Part shown: positions 11,528-19,906 of the stretch, piece after piece | How positions within the stretch are numbered: position 1 is the stretch's first letter | Layout of the letters: each line of letters starts with the position of its first letter | NCBI GenBank assembly: GCA_022432975.1 | Contig: CM039509.1 | Location: 40,396,209-40,460,208 of the forward strand | Direction: 5' to 3' | Length of the DNA stretch: 64,000 nucleotides | From: Begonia masoniana | Lineage: Eukaryota; Streptophyta; Magnoliopsida; Cucurbitales; Begoniaceae | Made by a program: the position numbers and the translations under genes | The notes under the pieces: generated by a model | What the model was told of the DNA's origin: nothing | The model's input: the letters and a program-made list of their open reading frames with translations, nothing else | The model's database searches: none

Positions 11528-12079
11528 TTATTTGTTTTCTGGGCGGACCGTTTTGCCCTCACCTTTTTCTGATTTGTTTTAAGTTATTCCTATTAAATAG
11601 TTTAAATGTTATTTAGTTATTAAGTGTTCGTTTTAAATGATTTCAAGGTTAGATTTCAATTCCGATTTCGATCCTGATTTCGATTTCGGTTTAGGTCCCG
11701 CTTAGAGTTTATTTAAAATGTAAAAATAAAATGAAAAATTTATACGGGTAAATGGGTACAGTATTAGGGGTGTTACAGTTTCATTTTCTCATTTGGCATT
11801 CAACTTGCTCAACAGACTTCCTCTCGGCGATTCTCCTACCCGATTCTTCTTCGACCTAGGTGAGTTTTACCTTGATTTCTTGCTATATTAGTGATTATCG
11901 AGGATTGAGGGGATTGTAAATGTGAGTTTTGAGAATGCGGTAAGTGAGAGTAGTTTCAGTTTTGAGATGAATCGGGAATGCACTATGAACAGAGCTCCCA
12001 AACTAGTTTTCTTAGATTTCTGGATAGTTTAGAATGAAGTTTAGCAAAGATCTAACTAATACTCTGTTTACGGTTTTAG

Positions 12080-12130
12080 GTTTGGGCAAAACCCAAAGTA
12101 GTTTGCAACCGAGCTTTTTCAGGAAGCCAG
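12080..12130 (+). other. Mini-exon-like cassette, solo LTR 1
   Basis: 51 nt between CGGTTTTAG (acceptor-like) and GTAAGTGG (donor-like); it ends GAAGCCAG, close to the GGAATCCAG ending of the other LTRs. Confidence 0.45.
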
Positions 12131-12285
12131 GTAAGTGGAGTATGTGTGTGCCTTCGAGCCTACATCATAAAACAGTAGGTTTATGCATGTTTGAATGCTT
12201 TCAGTATGTCATGCATCATGTTTTTGAATGAATACGAAAATAAATTTACATGTAATGGCATGGTAAGGCATGAACAGATTGTAAC

Positions 12286-12480
12286 AGATTAGCTATTAAG
12301 GGAACTAATCCGCCCCTTAATCGAGTAAGAGGATGTATGACTTTGGAAAAATTGATCCACTTCCCAATGGAACATAAGGATCAGATCAGCTATTAAGGGA
12401 ACTAATCCGCCCCTTAATCGAGTAAGAGGATGTATGACTTTGGAAAAATTGATCACTTCCCAATGGAACCGAGGGATCAG
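12286..12480. repeat. Tandem duplication of a 97 bp unit, solo LTR 1
   Basis: Two near-identical units beginning AGATYAGCTATTAAGGG. Each carries an ATTAAGGG...CCCCTTAAT stem, at the place where the other LTRs also have a hairpin. Confidence 0.85.
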
Positions 12481-13015
12481 ATCAAAGAAAGAACGTAATT
12501 GCAACTGAGATGTGAAAGTAGAAACTGCATGACTAGGATTTATGTTTTATCATACCATTTCATTATTGCCCCACTTATTTAGCATTAGGCTAATAGATGA
12601 GTTTTGTGATGTAGGTGAAGAAGTGTCAGCAAGTATGTTCTCTGAGCATGTTGAAGACTAGGCTGGTTGGAGGAGTGCATTCATGCATCGACTTGGCAAA
12701 CTGATGGGGCGGTTTAACTTGTGGCAGTAGGCGTAAAAGTTTAACGAACAATTGTTTAGTTTAACTATGCTGAGAATTTTAATGACATCAGTAGTTTTAG
12801 TATTTCTGATAGTAGTGATAGTTTTAAATGTTTCCTTGTGCTTTTGAAATGATTCTGAGGATAAAACGTGGTTGATTTTGATGGGAGTTATTTTTCTGGA
12901 TTTTTAGTAAGTTGTGGATTCAAGTTGTTTTAAATGTTTACCAAAAATTTACAAGTTCTTTTGGCAGTTAGAGTTGTTCATTTGTTTAGAGTGTAAATGG
13001 TTGATGCGTTGTTTT

Positions 13016-13100
13016 GTTGTCTATCGGTAGATGTTGTCTATCGGTAGAAGTTGTCTATCGGTAGATGTTGTCTACCGGTAGACGTTGTCAATCAGAAGAT
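13016..13100. repeat. 17 bp tandem array (five copies), solo LTR 1
   Basis: Unit GTTGTCTATCGGTAGAT; the core CTATCGGTAG is a near-palindrome and the reverse of the CTACCGATAG word in the Gypsy LTRs. Confidence 0.9.
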
Positions 13101-13121
13101 GTGTTCTATTTCTACCTCCAC

Positions 13122-13262
13122 TGCTGACACTGTTTGGCGGAAGAAGTCTTCTGTTTCTGCTTCCACCGCTGACACTGTTTGGCGGAAGAAGTCTTCTGTT
13201 TCTGCTTCCACCGCCGATACTGTTTAGCGGAAGAAGTCTTCTATTTCTGCTTCTACCGCTGG
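13122..13262. repeat. 45 bp tandem array (about three copies), solo LTR 1
   Basis: Units of 45 bp containing GCTGACACTG, TTTGGCGGAAGAAG and TTCTGCTTCCACC; the last two parts are partly complementary. Confidence 0.8.
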
Positions 13263-13584
13263 GACTTTTTCAGCAGAGGTTGTGTTTTGAAATTTTAAGA
13301 CATTTAAATATTCAAAATCTTTATGTCCTCGGTTCTTTTTGGCCGATTGTTTCTATCATTTAACTGTTATATCAGTATTATTTTAGTGATTTGTTGTTTT
13401 ACACAGATATTTTTCCACTGCAAGTTTTAATGTCTTACTTTTTATTTTATAAAAGTCGAATTTTGACCGTGGAGTGAAGTTCAAAATTTTTTTTCCAGAA
13501 TTTCTTAGTTATGTACAGTGTTATGAGTAACGAACTGGGTTTATTAAATTTAGGGCGTTACAATTACAAATCCGGGTTATCACA

Positions 13585-13656
13585 ATCACCCCCCCCTTGA
13601 AGGCCCAACGTCCTCGTTGGCCACATTTTTGGTTGGGTACAGGCTCTGATACCATT
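13585..13656 (-). mobile_element. Cassandra internal domain, polypurine tract and primer site
   Basis: Only 72 bp. On the minus strand TGGTATCAGAGCC (13642-13654) follows the 5' LTR and matches initiator Met-tRNA; a purine tract, AAGGGGGGGGTGA, ends the domain next to the 3' LTR. Confidence 0.85.
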
Positions 13657-14032
13657 TGTAACGACCCCTTTTCCCAGCAAGATAGTGTCTGCTCTGGGGA
13701 TTTGGCCATAACCTAATATACTTCCCTAACTGCTTTGTTTAGTGAGGACTTCCCAGTCGGTCACCCAACCTGATACTACTCTTACCGAAGCACTTTTAAC
13801 TTCGGATTTTTTATGAGATCCGTTGCCAATTGTTCTCCAAAACGCGTCTTACTATTTTGGGAGGATCTCCTTATATATGTTTCATTTTCGCATACTTCCC
13901 CAAGCGATGTGGGATTGTGACGCCCCCTCTTTACGACCCGTCACCTTCTAGTTTGCCCGCGCAGACGTACCGCCATCCGGGTTTCGATTCGTGCAGCCAT
14001 CATACACATAATTACACATCCGGGTTATCACA
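13657..14032 (-). repeat. Cassandra 5' LTR
   Basis: 376 bp, TGTGATAACCC to GGTCGTTACA on the minus strand. The 5S-like domain lies at about 13737-13840 and is more worn than in the other LTR (GGATCTCAT, AAATCCGAAGTTAA). It is followed by the CAAGC copy of the target duplication. Confidence 0.88.
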
Positions 14033-14037
14033 CAAGC

Positions 14038-14160
14038 AGGGTGTCACAAACTTCAAAAATGGTTCTTCAAGTAACAAGAAACACAGAGAATAAACTTATG
14101 TGTCTGATCAACCATTCAAGAACAAAGGTGTTCAGTGCAGAGAGTATGAAGGCTTCGGGC
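14038..14160 (+). pseudogene. Copia-1 gag, zinc-knuckle region remnant
   Basis: The plus-strand translation gives FKNGSSSNKKHRE, then QPFKNKGVQCREYEGFG, the start of a CCHC knuckle (usually C-x2-C) in which the second Cys has become Tyr. It continues in frame from the gag piece ending at 8678 once Cassandra is removed. It stops at about 14160, where integrase sequence of the old Gypsy begins, so everything up to the pre-integrase part of Copia-1 is lost or displaced. Confidence 0.75.
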
Positions 14161-14777
14161 GTATAAGTCGTCTTTACATGTAGGAAGTGAGCTGATTTCG
14201 TCAACCTGTCAATTACAACCCAAATGCTGTCATGACCTTTAGTTGTCTAAGGTAATCCAACAACAAAATCCATGGCAATGTTTTCCCACTTCCATTCGGG
14301 GATCGGTAAGGGTTGAAGGGTACCTCCTGGACGTTGATGCTCTACCTTAACTTGTTGGCATACCAAACACGACTCCACATACTTGACAACATCCCTCTTC
14401 AAATTTGGCCACCAGTAAAGTAACTTTAAGTCCCAATACATCTTGGTATTGCCAGGATGTACAGAAAAAGGAGACGAGTGCGCCTCGGCCAAGATCAACC
14501 TACATAATTCTTCATCACTTGGAACGTACCATCGATTCCTAAACTTCAAAATACCATCCTTGGAGAGACTGAACTCAGAGGAGGCGTCCTTCAACTTACA
14601 TACTATTATACTTTTCTCCTTTGAATCTTTCAGCTGCGCCTCTTTAATCTTATCCAAAATAGTTGGCCGAAAAGATAATGCCGAAAGCAATGCTGATAAC
14701 TCCGGAACTATCTCCAGCTCAAATTTCTGAATCTCAACCTTCAAGGGTAATGACATGGTTGATACCGCAGGTTGCAT
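14160..14777 (-). pseudogene. Old Gypsy integrase, N-terminal part
   Basis: On the minus strand this carries the linker after RNase H, the zinc-binding HHCC module (LAEAHSSPFSVHPGNTKM, then CLVCQQ) and the start of the catalytic core ([13 protein letters not shown]), followed by a stop at 14247-14249. Homology to the young element goes on to about 14160, past the first catalytic Asp, and then ends at the junction with Copia-1 gag. The second Asp and Glu are missing, so it cannot act. Confidence 0.8.
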
Positions 14778-15475
14778 GTCTTTGACATTCTGCTTAATGC
14801 ATCGGCTACAGCATTAGCCTTACCCGGGTGATACTTAATTTCAAAGTCATAATCCTTAATGAAGTCCAACCAACGTCTTTGTCTTATGTTTAATTCCTTT
14901 TGAGTAAAGAGGTACTTCAGGCTTTTATGGTCAGAAAACACATCACACTGCTGACCATACAAATAGTGTCTCCAAATCTTTAGTGCAAAGACAACCGCGG
15001 CTGATTCCAAATCGTGAGTGAGGTAATTTTGCTCATAACTCTTCAACTGCCTGGAGGCATATGCCACAACCTTGCCTTCTTGCATTAGAACACATCCCAG
15101 ACCAACTTTGGATGCGTCACAATAAACACTAAATCTCCTTTCCTAAGTTGGGAGTGCCAAGAGAGGGGCTGTCGTCAACTTCTGTTTTAGTGTCTGGAAG
15201 CTATCTTCACAAGCTCCATTCCAAGAGTATTTGGTGTCCTTCTTTGTTAAACTAGTTAAAGGCTTGGCAATTAAAGAAAATCCCTTGATGAACTTTCTGT
15301 AGCAGCCTGCCAATCCAAGGAAACTACGGACTTCACTGGCGTTCCTCGGCTGTGGCCAGTCTTTTACTGCCTGAATTTTGGTTGGATCTACAAATATGCC
15401 CTCAGCAGAAATGGCGTGGCCTAAAAAGTTTACCTTATCCAACCAAAACTCACATTTAGATAACTTGGCATAGAG
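14741..15475 (-). pseudogene. Old Gypsy RNase H and RT thumb, broken
   Basis: Two open pieces in different frames (14741-15085 and 15143-15442). The first has the RNase H blocks [15 protein letters not shown] and [10 protein letters not shown]; the second has the connection region [12 protein letters not shown] and [13 protein letters not shown]. Stops between them (near 15130 and 15475) and a frame change near 14775 break the polyprotein. Confidence 0.8.
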
Positions 15476-15955
15476 TTACTGCTGTTTTAATGTCGTCAAA
15501 ACTACTATTAAGTGTTTTTCATTGTCAGCTTTAGTTCGCGAGTAAATTAGGATGTCATCTATAAACACAATCACAAACTTGTCCAAATACTCACGAAACA
15601 CATTGTTCATTAAGTCCATAAAAGCTGCAGGCGCATTTGTCAATCCGAACGACATCACAAGAAATTCGTAGTGTCCATATCGGGTTCTGAATGCTGTCTT
15701 TGGTATATCACTCTCCTTAACCTTCTGTTGGTAATAACCCGAACGTAAGTCAATTTTTGAAAATACCTTAGCTCCTTGTAGTTGGTCAAACAAGTCGTCA
15801 ATTCGGGGTAAGGGATATTTATTCTTGATTGTTAACTTGTTCAGTTCTCTGTAATCTATGCGCATTCTAAGAGAACCGTCTTTCTTCTTAACAAATAGGA
15901 CAGGTGCACCCAAGGGAGAACAACTAGGGCATATAAATCCCTTGTCTACTAATTC
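15476..15955 (-). pseudogene. Old Gypsy reverse transcriptase fragment
   Basis: RT fingers and palm with [28 protein letters not shown] and the catalytic FIDDIL (the YxDD equivalent). The region before it (15914-15955) carries a stop. The palm itself looks intact, but it is cut off from protease and integrase. Confidence 0.82.
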
Positions 15956-16735
15956 CTATAGTTGGACATTTAACTCCTTCAGCTCAACAGGTACCATGCG
16001 GTAAGGGTTCTTAGACACAGGTAAAGCCTCAGGATATGTATCAATTACAAACTCAATTTCTCTATCTGGTGGTAACCCGTGCAAGTCGTCCAAAAATGCT
16101 TCTGGAAACTCTCGGACTATAGGAATATCTTGAAGTTCTAACTTATTCTTCACCCGAACATCAATTACGCTAGCTAGAAAACTATCACAACCACCCTTCA
16201 TTAACTGTTAAGTCTCTAGTGAGGATATAATTGGCATTTTACTTATTTTTGGGATAGCTTGGAAGGAATACCGATATCCGTTCGGGGGTCGGAACTCAAC
16301 CAATCCAGACCTACAACTTATCGTGGCATAATGTCTGAATAACCAATCCATTCCTAGTATGACTTTGTATCCCTTCATATTAATTACAATTAGTTCTACG
16401 TACAACTTCTTATCTCCTAAGAACATAACATCACCTTTTATTATCTGCTCTGAATGTAAGGACTTCCCTGACGGTAACATAACACTATATGACCTCTCGG
16501 CTAGAAAGAGTTCTAGCCTATGCTTACATACAAACAGGGTTGATACAAACGAGTGTGTGGCTCCTGTATCTATAAGTGTATAAGTAGAAATACCACAGAT
16601 CATAACTGTACCTGTTATGATCGTATGCTGCACTGCATCCTCATCTTCCATTAGAGCATAGACTCTAGGCGCTACTCTTGCTTGACTTGGGTCTGGCGGC
16701 ATGGGGCAATCTCTGACCATGTGTCCAACCTTGTC
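15956..16735 (-). pseudogene. Old Gypsy protease and linker
   Basis: Two open pieces (15956-16201 and 16208-16720). The second has the retroviral-type aspartic protease site [10 protein letters not shown] and the ILGMDWL block; the first leads into RT with the [14 protein letters not shown] stretch. A stop near 16205 separates them. Confidence 0.82.
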
Positions 16736-17272
16736 TTATCTATAGCAATGGCCAGAATATAATTTGCATTCGCCATGGTGGTTCTTTTGGCAGGTAGAAC
16801 ATAGAGGAGCTAGAGGTCGCTTTTCTTTTCCTTGGTCATCATTTGGATTGAAGGGTATTTTCACACCTTTCTGCTGTTGTTGCGGTCCTCTATTCGGTTG
16901 TGGTTGCCAACCTCTGCCCTGGCACGGTGGTGGCTGAGTCTCCTTGATAAACTTCCTTGGCGGTTCACGTTGCCCTTGTACTGTTAACTCAACTTCTTCC
17001 AATTCCAAAGCCTTAGCAGCCACTTCAGAATAAGGTATGTTATGGATCCCTGCAGTCTTCACTCCCTGGAAGAGGCTCGGCTTCAGTCCATGGACAAACT
17101 GGTGAATCTTGTCTTCCTCATCATCCACCAGACGGGGTGCAAACCTGGACAAAGCCTCAAACTTACAGATGTAATCAGCCACAGAACCGGTTTGGCGCAG
17201 CTGCATAAACTTCATCTTTTTGCTGGCCCGAACAGCTCGGCTAAAATACTTGTTAAAGAAAGCCATCTTGAA
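16736..17272 (-). pseudogene. Old Gypsy gag, C-terminal part
   Basis: The gag capsid core ([37 protein letters not shown]), a Gln/Pro-rich stretch and a partial CCHC knuckle ([13 protein letters not shown] and a degraded second knuckle). It joins the piece at 27082-27440 across the young Gypsy insertion. Confidence 0.82.
17268..17272. repeat. Target-site duplication of the young Gypsy (TTGAA)
   Basis: TTGAA here and at 27082-27086 exactly flank the two LTR ends. Confidence 0.9.
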
Positions 17273-17433
17273 TGTAACGACCCGGGGAGGATCGTCACGT
17301 GTCATGACTTTCCTTTAAACTTATCCGTACTTTTATACCTCTGTAATCGTAGTATACTTTTTTTTTTTTCTCAGACTTATATCATATCTCATCTTAACTT
17401 AAATTCGCTGAATAACCGCGTTTAGCTTTCACT

Positions 17434-18255
17434 CCTGCCGATCGCTAAACGACAAACATCTAGTTGTTCTACCGGTCAGTACGTGCATCTCACATGATTC
17501 ATTAAACATCTATCGGCAGGCACACATATTTGCATCTGCCGACAGTCACGTGCAACTCGTGTGACCAATTAAAACACCGTTCAATTATACAACGGAAGCC
17601 ACCTACATCTGCCGATGAGAGAACAATAGACGATGCTCTCATCTGCCGATGGCAAATACTCTATATCTGCCGATGACGTGGCATCACATCTTCCGGTAAC
17701 TTAACTCACTACTCATACCGATCGCCAGATAACAGACATTGTCGTCATCTGCCGATGGCTTAAGACAACTACATCTTCCGACAGATTAACTCACCATCTG
17801 CCGATGATACGTCCCATGTCTGCCGATGAGAGAACCATAAGCGAGGCTCTCATCTGCCGATGGCAAATACCCCTTATCTGCCGGTGACGTCAGCCGGAAG
17901 ACAAATACTCTTCCTCTTCCGATGACGTTCTCCGGAAGTCAAACTTACCCGACTCCCATCACAACTCTCCTGCCGATGACGTCAGCCGGAAGACAAATAC
18001 TTTTCCTCTTCCGATGACGTCCTCCGGAAGTCAAACTTACCCGACTCCCATCACAACCCTCCTGCCGATTTCTACACTTCAAAATAACACATCCCCTGCC
18101 GATAGACAAGTACTTTCATCTACCGACTACTAAACATTAACCTAACATCTTCTTCTTCCGGTAGACAAGCAAACTTCATCTACCGATTTCTAAACTCCAT
18201 AATAACACTCACACCTTCCGATAGACAAATACATTTCGTCTACCGGCAGCACAAA
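17434..18255 (-). repeat. CCGAT motif array in the young Gypsy 3' LTR
   Basis: More than twenty copies of CTGCCGATG, CTTCCGATG and CTACCGAT-like words on the plus strand, irregularly spaced, several in both orientations (CTATCGGCAG at 17509). Two TGACGTCA palindromes (17885-17892 and 17977-17984) and other ACGT cores are interspersed. It begins with CCGATCGCTAAACGACAAA. The same array is at 24650-25470 in the 5' LTR. Confidence 0.85.
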
Positions 18256-19210
18256 CATCATAACTTCAAACTTAATACTGGGACACCAACAGAATAAACC
18301 ACAGATTCATTAAAACTCATACAGTGGAAGACTTAGTTAAAATCACTCATTCTATATTCTTATAATATACTCATAATCAGTATTCAAGCTAGACAAGTTC
18401 AAGCTCCATAATCGTAAATAACATCATCCTACTTAAACTTTTATGTTCATAGTTATCATTAAAACCTTAAGAGTAAAACCAGAGGGTCATAATCGCCATC
18501 CAGCCACAGACTTTCCACCCTGATCACCTCCAGCAACCGAGCTTAGACATTTTCATCAACTTTGAATTCCTCACCTGATATTTCTTCACCTACATCATAA
18601 GGTGTAACTGTAAGCCTAAGGCTTAGTAAGGAATGCAAACTATTATGAGTTCATGAATGCATAACTTGGAGAAAAACATGCTCATAAGTCTTTTCTTTCA
18701 TGTACTTATCTTAATCATCATTCATAATCGTATCTCGTATTCATTGTTCATAATCATCATTCGTAGACATGCTCATATTCATCATTCCTTTCATCATTCA
18801 TATTCTTCATTACATTATGTGGTTTAAGGGAGGATTTGTGCCGGTAAAGGGGGTTCGACAGTGAGTTTGATCATGGTCCCTACTGCGGGTCGTATTCATA
18901 TGTCCTACTGCGGACTGTGACATACGCCGAACCACCCCCAACCCTCACTTAACCACGTTGTATAAGTTTTATCTTCTTATTTTATTCATGAGAAAACATG
19001 TTTCAAAACATTTTCATATGCTTGAGAAGTAAAACATGATGCATAACATAAATGCACTTAATCATCGAACTAAGACAGGGGAGAACATCAGAATAACAGA
19101 ACCATACCCATCGACATTTCATCAAACATATAGCAGACAACGTTCACTAAATCTAACATAGTCCTTTGATGTAGGGCCCTATTGGCCGGAAACTTAGTAC
19201 ATTCACTTAC

Positions 19211-19256
19211 CTGGATTCCTTAGCAACTTGAATCACCTTCTCTTCAACTTCTTCAC
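19211..19256 (-). other. Mini-exon-like cassette, young Gypsy 3' LTR
   Basis: 46 nt on the minus strand between GTGTTAG (acceptor-like) and GTAAGTGAATG (donor-like); it starts GTGAAGAAG and ends GGAATCCAG. Confidence 0.45.
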
Positions 19257-19699
19257 CTAACACATTTCACATTACAGTAGTTAAAATAAAGTCCTAAAAG
19301 TTCTAATCGAAAGTCATCCTAGAATCTAACAGCTAAGGTTCTCTGTGCAGTCTGAAATCCAAAACCGAAACAGCTAGATATAGCTATCGATTAAACGGGG
19401 TCGGTTATATAAAAGGTCCAGAATCGATTTAAGGGTGACATTACCAAATGAAGATAAAGAACGATAACCAACTGACTCAGCCATTGGAGAGCCCGAAAGT
19501 ACAAGTTCAATTGAAAACAGAGTTCTAAATGACTACCCGGCATCTACATTGTCAAAATCTTACCTAGAATGCGGGTTATCGGAGTGGAGGCTGAAAAACC
19601 AGTTGCTGGGGAGGAAAAAGGCTCCAGAGAAGAAGGGAGTCGCCGAGAGGAAATGTCGGCTGCAATGAGGTTTAAATGAGATTTAAGGTTTCCATTTTC

Positions 19700-19707
19700 T
19701 ATTTATA
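19700..19707 (-). promoter_or_regulatory. TATA box, young Gypsy 3' LTR
   Basis: TATAAATA on the minus strand (GGTATAAATAGA context). The 5' LTR copy at 26916-26923 would drive the element; this copy could drive transcripts into the flanking old Gypsy. Confidence 0.65.
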
Positions 19708-19865
19708 CCTAATCCTTCAATCTTTATTACGAAATTGCCACTCAACCTAGTTTTACTCAACTTGTAATGAATTTGCCTCAATATTAAATTTAATCATAAA
19801 GGTTAAATAAAGGGTAACAATGAGAATGGTCAGAAAATCACCTGGCCGAAATGTCGGGCGTTACA

Positions 19866-19884
19866 TCCACCCCTCCTTAAACAA
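19866..19884 (-). promoter_or_regulatory. Polypurine tract of the young Gypsy
   Basis: On the minus strand TTTAAGGAGGGGTGGA directly precedes the 3' LTR, the usual primer site for plus-strand DNA synthesis. It starts 22 bases after the polyprotein stop codon. Confidence 0.75.
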
Positions 19885-19906
19885 AATTTTCGTCCCCGAA
19901 AATTGG

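Larger units (their letters stand above)
9203..11777 (+). mobile_element. Solo LTR 2 (Gypsy-type)
   Basis: 2575 bp from TGTAATATCC to GGGTGTTACA, flanked by exact GTTTC duplications (9198-9202 and 11778-11782), with no coding domain. TATTATAAAT at 9611-9620 is the likely TATA box. It has the shared layout: first donor after 9785 (CTAG/GTATGT), cassette 10164-10208, third acceptor before 10758. A cluster of palindromes lies at 11336-11527, 250 bp before the U5 end. Confidence 0.88.
9045..13562 (+). mobile_element. Solo LTR 1 (Gypsy-type), split by solo LTR 2
   Basis: It starts TGTAGCAACC, ends GGGCGTTACA and is flanked by ATTAC at 9040-9044 and 13563-13567, with no internal coding domain. That is a solo LTR left by recombination between two LTRs. 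Its own length is about 1.94 kb; the remaining 2.58 kb is solo LTR 2 at 9203-11777. It shows the mini-exon layout shared by the other large LTRs here: donor after 11859, cassette 12080-12130, third acceptor before 12615. It also has three tandem-repeat tracts (12286, 13016 and 13122). Confidence 0.85.
8684..14032 (-). mobile_element. Cassandra TRIM element (5S-bearing), split by nested LTRs
   Basis: Read on the minus strand it has a 5' LTR (13657-14032), a primer site, a 72 bp internal domain (13585-13656), a G-rich tract and a 3' LTR (8684-9044 plus 13568-13584). Both LTRs carry a 5S rRNA-like segment, the hallmark of Cassandra, a non-autonomous terminal-repeat retrotransposon in miniature found across land plants. 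It encodes no protein and must borrow the enzymes of other elements. Its own length is about 830 bp, within the known range. Solo LTR 1 sits in its 3' LTR with the duplication ATTAC. It lies inside the Copia-1 gag. Confidence 0.88.
17273..19865 (-). repeat. Young Gypsy 3' LTR
   Basis: The plus strand runs from TGTAACGACCCG to GGGCGTTACA. On the sense (minus) strand: TATA box (19700-19707), first donor, 46 nt cassette (19211-19256), a stem-forming region (18820-18956), a third acceptor and a long motif array (17434-18255) close to the U5 end. Confidence 0.93.

Noticed and set aside
13830..14093. 87-codon frame joining Cassandra LTR to gag
   Set aside because: A chance fusion across the insertion edge; only its last part is real gag sequence.
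17042..17425. Plus-strand frames opposite the Gypsy polyproteins (for example 17042-17425, 23507-23824)
   Set aside because: Antisense shadows of gag on the minus strand, with no domains.
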